From Haemonchus contortus (lineage: Eukaryota > Nematoda > Chromadorea > Rhabditida > Trichostrongylidae), in the NCBI GenBank assembly GCA_000469685.2, contig LS997564.1, positions 1,154,001 through 1,218,000 on the forward strand: DNA of 64,000 nucleotides, read 5' to 3'. The notes beneath the pieces were generated by a model. The model had not been told where the DNA came from. It saw only the letters and a program-made list of their open reading frames with translations, and did not search any database. This document shows positions 56,574 through 64,000 of the stretch, piece after piece. Position numbers and translations under genes: made by a program. The first letter of the stretch is position 1, and every line of letters starts with the position of its first letter.

Positions 56574-57821
56574 ATGTCACGATCTAACAGACGAGAAAAA
56601 CACAAAACCGGCAAAAGTAGTTTGTCAAGGTACGAATCTCAACAAGACAGATGATATTGATAACTCAACTATCGCCAGCAACGGGAACTCGGTCGTGGAT
56701 CCGGCTTTTACGATAACTCAGGAGTGGGTTTCGATCCGAACTAGACCGGAAGCTACTCCTGGGTTACTGTAAAAGCCTGGATAGGATAGAACACACCAGC
56801 TGCTTCTTTCTATTCAGCCAGTACCCAACTTCTTTTTTCGGTGCGCCCTGTATGAGATGGGACTGAGGCGTCCGATTCAAATTAGGTTATGCTGCACGGT
56901 CGGTACGGTGAATAACGACCTGCGATCTGAATTTGTTCTTCCTTTACAGAAGCGACTACAACAGGTCACCGACCTCTACAGATAGCGGATCTTCTCGTAC
57001 AGGAGCTGGCGTAGGCGTGTTTCTTTTCAGGCATCCTTTCTCAATCCGTCCTTTCCCATTTTCGACATCGGTCTATTTAGGAGAAGGGAGCGCGGAACCA
57101 GTGGAAGGATATTCAAAGGAGAAACTTGAGAACGCACCGGTCAAGAAACGTTCGCGTCGCCAACATGGCCACAGTTATGAAAACGTGAGTTCGAGGTTCT
57201 GAGTATTCCACATACCAATGTCCTGGAAGTCGTAGTGAGCCGATAGTCATCATTCTGAGACCTAGGCTACTGAGGGTAAACAACCATACGCTACCGAGGG
57301 TAGAGCATGGGAACGATTGTTCGTATAATGAAATTATATACAGTATATGTACAGTAACAGAAGTAGAGTGTCGAATCCATGTTCTGATTCGCTTTATGAA
57401 AAAGGACGAAGTGGATTTGGTCGAGAATACAATATGCGGATCCGTTAGACAGGCAAGGGTACTGGTGATTAGTAGTGCCCCATTGAGAAGCTGCTGCTAT
57501 ACCGTAGATAGATTGATATTCCGTCTTCGTCCCTCCTAGTAGCGTTCGAAGATTTTTCATCCCCGAATAACCAGAATACTCAACGTCAATTACCTGTCCG
57601 TAAGTTAAACGATTGTACTACTCACAATCAGCGTGCTGCTCCTACCCTGCGGCCGCTATCTAAAGCAAATAAGGTCGTCCTAAAAATTTTTTCAGGCTCC
57701 TTCTACATACTTCAAAATTGTGGCGGTTTTGATAGCTATCTTGGCGATATCCACCACAACTGTCGTCATCCTTCATCTTATGGGTTCACTCGTTGTCATC
57801 AAACCTCTGGTTATCGAGTGA
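56574..57821 (+). CDS. Small single-pass membrane protein, 138 aa, three exons
   Basis: Exon 1 is 56574-56629 (MSRSNRREKHKTGKSSLS, basic). Exon 2 is 56950-57184 (acceptor TTTACAG, donor GTGAGT). Exon 3 is 57696-57821 (acceptor TTTTTTCAG, stop TGA). Phases match and the sum is a whole number of codons. The N-terminal ~97 residues are polar, with Ser/Thr/Gly runs and a basic KKRSRRQHGH patch just before the last exon. The last exon is a hydrophobic segment (FKIVAVLIAILAISTTTVVI) followed by a short tail. With no signal peptide and one C-terminal membrane span, a type II or tail-anchored topology is likely. AATAAA at 57913-57918 closes the gene, and the next gene starts 160 bp after the stop, suggesting an operon. 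No family was recognised. Confidence 0.7.
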
Positions 57822-57912
57822 AGGAAGGGAAGCTCCTTTCAAACATGATGCATTCGCGATATTATGATCAAAAACTCTTTATGTGTTACAATTTCAATCT
57901 GTTTACGAAATC

Positions 57913-57918
57913 AATAAA
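57913..57918 (+). promoter_or_regulatory. Poly(A) signal between two genes
   Basis: AATAAA, 92 bases after the stop of the upstream gene and about 63 bases before the ATG of the next gene. Confidence 0.75.
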
Positions 57919-57980
57919 CCGTTTGGAATGTTTCTCTGAGCCGCATGCTTGAATAGGGCAGTCGTTCGAAAACTGCGATC

Positions 57981-58469
57981 ATGAGTGGTGAACCAGTTCG
58001 GACCACTTCGAGTAAGGAATCATACAAAAACTCCTCTCATCGCTAAACAGCTGGACAAAGGTTCAGAACGAAGTGATGTTTATAGTTAGAGTATTGTAGA
58101 ATTGCAATAAAGAGAGAAATGGGATCATGAGTTCTCTACCAGCGTTTGGTACGTATTGATTTTGTGAATCGTATGATCCCAAGCTTCAACATTTCTACAA
58201 GACTGTGAACCTGCCTATGAAAAGACAAGGGATGCTGCTTCCAAAACGGATAGCGACCTGCATGACTGAATTCAGTGGTCATTTTGAAGTTCACTTCTCG
58301 AGTTCATGAGGTGGAGCGGGAGAAGAATGGGAAAAGCACCTTGAGAGCAGGTAGTACGTGTGAGGGTTCCCACAGAGCTTTGTCTTTGCCAACCAGCAAG
58401 GGAGGAACCTTCAACCGTCTGAGTGATCCACCCGAGACATACCGCATTTCCGATTTGAAGGCAGCGTAA
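57981..58469 (+). CDS. Small protein, 74 aa, two exons, probable downstream operon gene
   Basis: Exon 1, 57981-58011, starts MSGEPVRTTS with donor A|GTAAGG. Exon 2, 58276-58469, follows acceptor CTGAATTCAG and completes the split codon. The protein is hydrophilic: TSRVHEVEREKNGKSTLRAG and TFNRLSDPPETYRISDLKAA at the end. A GGGCAG acceptor (ends ~57960) lies ~20 bases before the ATG. The gene begins only 160 bp after the preceding stop and close to its poly(A) signal, the spacing of a nematode operon with SL2-type trans-splicing. No domain was recognised. Confidence 0.65.
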
Positions 58470-58737
58470 AAGATGCATGGATGCAGACCAAAAATTTACT
58501 GCTTTACTTATTTATTCAATGCACATGTAGATACTCTGCTGAATAACCTCCAGAACACCGAAATGCAAAGGGGCGGTGGTGGTGGCTGAACAAACAACCA
58601 ACATCTTTAGAAAATCTGCCGAATGAGGTCATCGTTTCATGGATGTTTCGAGTGCCAGTCGATAATAAGTCGGTTCAGTGATGCTTCGATAAGTCTCTAG
58701 CTCGATAAAACTAACTCAAACGCTGAATTGTCCTATG

Positions 58738-59230
58738 TCACCCAGATTGAACTCCCATTTCATCAGCGTTCAACCGACTCAGTCGAATTTGTAATGTTAG
58801 GAGATCCTGTACATTATTCGATGCATAGAAGTGCTCGAAATGCTCTCACCTGCACACCTTTTGCCCAGAAAGGATCTCTCGAGCCATCTGAACCATTAGG
58901 ACCTCCTCAACAGCGTGCAAACACCGCTTCTTCTGAGCTTCGCCTTCGAACGTAAAACCGTGAAGGCAGGAGTGAGCGTACCTAGCCTGATAACAAAAAA
59001 TCGGCTCACGTTCATATTGATGTGCTGGCTCCAAAAAGAAATGTGGTAGCAAGTAGTCGATCTCTCCGTTTACCTGTGCCTTTTGCCTAAAGGATTACTG
59101 CGTCTTCTGTAGAGTGGATATTGATATTTTTCAAGAGGCGATTGATACCCATTACCACGTTGCATTCTGGAGGGCTGTGGGGTGAGGATAGAGTCTTTAT
59201 CAGCTACTGATATTTACATGCGTAATTCAT
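58738..59230 (-). CDS. Unidentified protein, 109 aa, four exons
   Basis: Exons: 59218-59230 (ATG AAT TAC GCA T; donor GTAAAT), 59156-59174 (acceptor CCCCACAG, donor GTAATG), 58858-59086 (acceptor ATCCTTTAG, donor GTGTGC) and 58738-58806 (acceptor ATGTACAG, stop TGA). All phases agree, 330 nt in total. The protein starts MNYASLQNATWQKAQVNG and continues LLPHFFLEPAHQYEREPIF, YAHSCLHGFTFEGEAQKK, AVEEVLMVQMAREILSGQK and ends LNADEMGVQSG. It is soluble, probably helical, with three cysteines in its middle. No signal peptide and no family known to me. A TTACAG acceptor lies upstream of the ATG (59264), consistent with trans-splicing, although the frame stays open to that site and a longer N-terminus is possible. 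Confidence 0.65.
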
Positions 59231-59741
59231 ATTTTGGATGCCATTTTCATTACTGAAGTCATCCTGTAAGGCAGGAAAACTGCTGCATGTTAGCGTGGTG
59301 TTGCTCCGGCTAGGATATCAGGTATTTCGCTCCGATTTTATTCGGCCATTGGCATATCAAAATAAATGAAACGCCAATCAGTTTCCAGCTATCTTAAAGT
59401 GCCAAGTTGCCGATTGCTGACACAGAAGTGCCCATGAAACCAGCTGCTCCTAATTCACCCCCGATGAGTGCTGAGAATAATGTGAAACCAACATTTGGAT
59501 TCGATCCATCTCGGTGAGCCTCATAAACTACGGTAGTTCATCTTTTGATAGGACTTGATGCCATGCCGAAAAACCGTGATTTGTCCATCATCTTAATGCC
59601 TACGGTAGCTGGAGAATCGAGCTTGCTCCGGCTCTACGCCGTGAAGTCTCTGTACCACTCATGCTATGATCATTTTAGTCACCTAGACAGTTAGGCACAC
59701 CTTCGAGTGTATGAAACAAATAAATAAATAATAAAATTCAG

Positions 59742-59935
59742 TGACGGAGACCTTCTTACAACGAATACCAGACAAACTGCTCTTGAAGCTCCCATTAAAG
59801 GTAGGATGGTTAAACTCAGTCACTAAAAGAACACAAGAAAGGCAGGAACTTTTATATGGGAAAAACAGCTGCACCTTTTCAATGGTCGTTTACCCATGGT
59901 TCTTCTGGAGCCGTGGTCCAACTGTTTTCACCTAA
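59742..59935 (+). CDS. Candidate two-exon 3' end, unidentified
   Basis: Exon 59742-59800 (acceptor AAATTCAG, donor AAG|GTAGGA) reads TETFLQRIPDKLLLKLPLK. Removing a 45-base intron joins it in phase to 59846-59935 (acceptor GGCAG), which reads SCTFSMVVYPWFFWSRGP and stops. An overlapping frame (59856-60092) is also open. Low certainty. Confidence 0.25.
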
Positions 59936-60497
59936 GCGCATAGTGCCTTGGGGTATGAGTAAAATAAAGGATTCGCCGAAAACAAAGATGCAACTGGTAA
60001 ATTGTACGGTTTCGCAGATTTTTAAGTGGAGAGTATTAACCATCGGGATAAAAAAGTGGGCTCTTAAGGAACCGATATATATTAGTGAATGAAGCTCACC
60101 AAACTCATCCTTCCCTTCTTTGCTCCCCCTGACAAGGCCCCAGAACTAGAGTAGTACTCGACTTGCTCCGCTAGGGGCAACACCAGGGTTGCGGCAACTT
60201 CCTCGGAACTCCCGCTGGTAGGCTCGCTCGCTGCAACGGGCGTTTTGAGTGGTTTCCGAACAACTATTACGTGTATTACGCCACACTTCTGTAGGCGGCT
60301 GTAAACCTAAACTGGTGCTACTTTATAAAATACGAGATATGCAATAGGAAAATTCTGAACTACCCCTCATAGCGTAACGGAAAGCCACTCTAAAGAAATG
60401 TGAAAAACCACTGAAGCCGTCATGTGCGGGCGATATTACCGGTGCTAATGCTGTAGCCAGTTATAGAATCACAGTATTACTCAAAAATGAATAGCCT

Positions 60498-60906
60498 ATG
60501 AAAAGAGCCCTTCAAAGAGCGTCGGCAACGTCGGTTAATCGGCCATTCAAGAGTTCAGAGCATTCAGGAATAAATTCGGACCGATCAGATACACTTAGTG
60601 AGGAAGCAAGTAGACGGAGGGCATCTGGCTTATCGCGAGAAAAGGTGAGTCTTCAGCTATTCTGATAGGTTGACTTTGACCCTTACAAAATTTTCTAAAA
60701 GGAGGTCTACCAACAAAGTGGTTAAACTCCCGTAACTCATAAACGATTTTCAGCCGGAATCATAGTGTATTCAGACAGCACAACGAGTTCTAAGACAAGC
60801 TGTGCTTGAAACTAGTAGAGAATATTCTCAACGCTGCCCGGCCCTTAAGCGAGAGCCCGGGACACCTTTCCAAGAATTTATTATTAACCTGTCAATTGGG
60901 CTATGA
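60498..60906 (+). CDS. Unidentified protein, 92 aa, two exons
   Basis: Exon 1, 60498-60644, starts with ATG and reads ALQRASATSVNRPFKSSEHS, then SDTLSEEASRRRASGLSREK, with a textbook AAG|GTGAGT donor. Exon 2, 60775-60906, follows acceptor GTATTCAG in phase 0, reads AQRVLRQAVLETSREYSQRC and GTPFQEFIINLSIGL and stops. A closer TTTTCAG acceptor (60753) would add only three codons. A CACAG acceptor (60474) about 24 bases before the ATG may receive a spliced leader, and a four-codon upstream ORF precedes the start. The protein is hydrophilic, Ser/Arg-rich at the N-terminus and helical towards the C-terminus. RRRAS is a good PKA-type phosphorylation site. No family was recognised. Confidence 0.65.
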
Positions 60907-60949
60907 CTCGCTAAACCATACATGAAGAGAAACCGCTGAATTTGATCAG

Positions 60950-63300
60950 TAAACACTGAAAATTATTCTTATCCGTATCTAAACCTCCATGACCATTCTC
61001 GTAGTGTTCATTGTTTGAACCGATATCAACCGAAATCACAGGGCCAACGCCGGTGCATACTACAGTGCTCTTGACCTAACTCCTCCTCTCAAAACTTCTG
61101 CAGCTTTTGCAAACGTCTGCCTTTTTCGTATGATTACTACCTACCTGCTATTTGCCTAGCAGCCATTTGGTCTTGGAACTATTCTAGGACATTCGATTAT
61201 AGCTCCCAGCAACTGTCGTAAGCGATTTGCCTCAACTCTTTCGCTAATTTCTATGGTAATCTCTATGGACCATCAGCTCAGCAGCCAACCTTTCTCGGAA
61301 GGAACCTTAATATGTTTCTTTTCGAGTTTGTAATCACATACAAATTGCTGTGCTTTCCATCCTCCCCGCTTTCGGTATCAGCATCGGTTTCGGTTCACGC
61401 TCTATGCACCTAGGTTTTCAGACCGCCTACCTTGAACAGTTCAACTTTTCTATTTTCCCAATACATTAATTGATTCCACAGCTCATTGGGTTAGCGAATT
61501 TGACGACATCGATTCTCCCCATCTTGGTGCACACCACACTGGCCTTGAACCTCTGACCTCTCTATCCTAGCTCACCTCTATCCATTTCTTATCCCCTCTA
61601 GGACGCTTTTGTACGGAATTTCTAATTTCTGATTTCAACTCCTACCACTTCGGCACGTGCTTCTGAATCATCTTATGCCCTGAACCCGTGGGTTGAGCTC
61701 ATAGAAGTCACTCACGGGCCAACTGCGACTTCTATCACTTCGGATCAACTCTGTCACTGAGCGATTCTGCATGAACGTAGAATACATGGCGTATCTCGCA
61801 ACGGATTGGCCGAACTAAGTGATTCACGATCACAGAATATATTTGATCAGCATATACCTATTACAGACAAGCACTATGTGCGCCTACACTGTACTAGGTG
61901 CTGTGGTTATGGTAGCATTGCTAACGACAGTACTTTTTCTACATTGGAATGGTACGGTCGAGTGGTTCCCGTCCCTGGCTCAAGCATTTCAACAATGAAT
62001 GCCACAATGAAGATAGTATAAGGAATCGAAATGTTTGTGTATAACCCTCCAAGTTTACTTTTAGAAACTCCATCTTCCTTTGGAATTGTTATGTCATCAA
62101 TTTATCGCGAAGAAAAAATCTGACATTATGGTTGTGTTCGTTAATTGTACATAGAAATTCACTGATAATAGTGACAAATAAGCAATCAAACGAAAGAGAG
62201 GCCCAAGCAATTAGGATACAAGTGAGGACAACAACAATCTTGGCATGGAAGGCAAGCAGTTTATGGCAATCGACTGAAATTGCTCCCGAAAGTAATATAG
62301 TTAATATAGGCTTAGGAAGCTATTTAAGGACTATGTCGGTAATGAGCGCAAATGCCAGGCTTTTCCAAACAAAAAAAAATTGTTTGGAGTAGTTCAACAA
62401 ATGATTGTCGCCTCTGATAAGTTACCGCAGAATCCACGCGAAGTAACCTCAGTCAAGAGCATTACCGAATTTTATCCCATATTGCTACTATTGTGTTATA
62501 TCATATCTATTACATTATTACGATTACTACTTCCTTAAAAGTGATTCATAACCCATTGGCGACCGCGCCTTTTATATTGCCCTTACATTAACTTTTAATT
62601 TCTCTTATAACGGTAGTTGGAAATGAATGATTCCTGGACCACAATGCCCCAAGAAGGCTGTGAGCCCAGCTGATACTCGAAAACGTGAAATAAATTAAAA
62701 GACACTCGATAAATAGTACAAAATAAACTACTGGAGCAGGATATGGTAAGGCCCGCCGGCGGGCCACACGGCCGTCAGTGGGTTAAACATCTAAGACTAT
62801 GAAACCAGAACGACGCTCACAACTATATGGGCAATTTTTAGAACGTCCCCGGTTTGAAATAGAGGGGCGCACTCGTTTTTTCTGCTGAACTAGGCACAGT
62901 AGTCAAGCAATTCCTGTCGTCCGATAACCAACCAATAACAGTGAGCGGTCCGCCACACCTGACAGACCCACCTCTACGATTTTTGCGCAAAAAAGTAGTC
63001 ACTGTTGTCAAACCTTAAGTCCAAACATACACCCCCCCCCCCTCCACTCTGCTCAAAAACAATACAAAAAATTCAAATAATCACAGCTGGAACGTGCGCT
63101 CACCCAAAACATTAACCACTCCCTTCACAGATTGGAGTCAACGAATCAGATTTCAATACTGAATGGTTCAATGAAAATGAGCAGGTCATTCAAAGACCAC
63201 AAAACAAAAACGTAAGCCCCGAATATGTCTAGGTATCACAGATAACAACCCATCATGCATACAAGTAAAATATTAAAGAAAACCGAAAAGTACCCGTAAA
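60950..63300. other. Stretch without a confidently supported gene
   Basis: Plus-strand open pieces at 61806-62021 (QNIFDQHIPITDKHYVRLHC) and 62163-62392 (NEREAQAIRIQVRTTTI ... FQTKKNCLE) read like protein but lack matching splice sites. A poly-C run lies at about 63031-63043. The segment 61.0-61.8 kb is pyrimidine-rich and resembles decayed repeat sequence. Confidence 0.3.
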
Positions 63301-63302
63301 AT

Positions 63303-64000
63303 TTAGTTAGGCTCGAAATATCGATCGAAACTCCACTTCTGGCTGCTTTTCTTCTCATCGCACATAGTAAACGTGACATCGCCACCGGCTTCTACTCCTT
63401 CAACATCGAGGCACAGACCTCGGTCCTTGTGTCGAAGAAAACCGCCCTAAATCATATCATTGTGGATTGAGGAGTTCAGTCAGGTTTCTCGGACTAAACG
63501 CACTGTACTGTAGTTGTAAGAAATTTCAGAAATACTTTCTAACAGGAAGCCAAACATGGTACCATTCATATAGGGTATAAAAGAAAAATGCATGTGAGAT
63601 TTAGAATGGTAGTAATCACTCTATCTCTTTGGGGTGTTTCAATAAACAGTATCTGACTGATATTGAAAGGCAAAAAAAGGTTATTCTTCAGTATATTTCA
63701 TCCCAAACCCGTATGACATTATGAGGGCAAATCGCGAATAGAAATGTAACAGCAATTCTGAGAGTTGAGCTAGAGCGTAACACAAAGACAAACGGAGCTA
63801 ATGATAGCCGACCGAGTCTGGCTTCATAGATTTTTTTTACTGCTCTAGGGAAATGAGCACAAATACGCTTTTGTAAATCATATGTAGAGAATACCTCGGT
63901 ATGTTCAAACTCAGGACCGCCCGTCTCCTCACAATTGAATAGTACCGCATTATACACTCTAGGGCGGAGCTGGTTACCAACATCCACACAGGTCGCCTCT
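63303..64000 (-). CDS. Polypeptide N-acetylgalactosaminyltransferase, C-terminal lectin domain (partial)
   Basis: Two exons are visible; the rest lies beyond the right edge. Exon 63895-64000 (cut by the edge) reads CVDVGNQLRPRVYNAVLFNC and GGPEFEHTE with donor GTATTC. The last exon 63303-63446 (acceptor TGATTTAG, phase 0) reads LRHKDRGLCLDVEG, VTFTMCDEKKSSQKWSFDRYF and stop. CLDV, the paired cysteines and the QKW (QXW) motif are those of the ricin-type beta-trefoil at the C-terminus of GALNT/GLY enzymes. These Golgi type II membrane enzymes start mucin-type O-glycosylation by moving GalNAc from UDP-GalNAc to Ser/Thr. Which GLY paralogue this is cannot be told from the lectin domain. Confidence 0.88.

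Noticed and set aside
59101..59200. A small gene starting MQRGNGYQSPLEKYQY on the minus strand
   Set aside because: A short open frame with a good acceptor exists. The competing chain through 59156-59174 and 58858-59086 explains a much longer protein with all phases correct.
1..64000. CRISPR arrays, riboswitches, bacterial operons, phage
   Set aside because: No regularly spaced direct repeats, ribosome-binding-site pattern or bacterial gene families were seen. All recognised genes are intron-bearing and animal-like.

Overview
This looks like nematode nuclear DNA. The evidence is nematode-type splice acceptors (TTTTCAG) and a tRNA-Leu(CAA) gene with an intron. There are likely spliced-leader acceptors just before start codons, a closely spaced gene pair with operon-like spacing, and blocks of degenerate TTAGGC, the nematode telomere repeat. 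A clade V (strongylid or rhabditid) worm is my best guess; the species cannot be told. Genes consist of many small exons, so single ORFs mislead. The gene models here were built by hand from reading frames, GT/AG sites and exon phases.

Recognised genes: (1) 12.5-13.3 kb, minus: galectin-like lectin. (2) 17.3-18.8 kb, minus: CDK5 activator (p35/CDKA-1 family), all but the N-terminus. (3) 45.1-51.55 kb, minus: a complete 24-exon MSH4/HIM-14 meiotic MutS homologue. (4) 63.3-64.0 kb, minus: the lectin-domain end of a polypeptide GalNAc-transferase, running off the window. (5) 11.4 kb, minus: tRNA-Leu(CAA).

Unnamed but phase-consistent gene models: 20.9-22.8 kb (minus, hydrophilic tail), 37.8-38.8 kb (minus, acidic/Ser-rich tail), 41.6-42.0 kb (minus, 90 aa), 56.6-57.8 kb and 58.0-58.5 kb (plus, probable operon), 58.7-59.2 kb (minus, 109 aa) and 60.5-60.9 kb (plus, 92 aa). 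Single terminal exons of further genes are seen at 0.8-1.2, 14.3-14.6, 31.6, 32.2, 33.6 and 55.3 kb.

Repeats: three copies of a tRNA-derived SINE lie at 2.6-5.0 kb and a fourth at 55.6-55.9 kb. Between 6.6 and 11 kb lies a mosaic of a ~250-bp repeat with three blocks of degenerate telomeric repeat, two of them in opposite orientation, plus a near-identical ~178-bp duplication. A 162-bp fold-back MITE sits 60 bp beyond the galectin stop. An inverted pair of repeats flanks 52.7-54.4 kb. The stretches 23-31 kb, 39.2-41.6 kb, 42-45 kb and 61-63.3 kb hold little that I can support. No clear autonomous transposon, CRISPR array or bacterial feature was seen.
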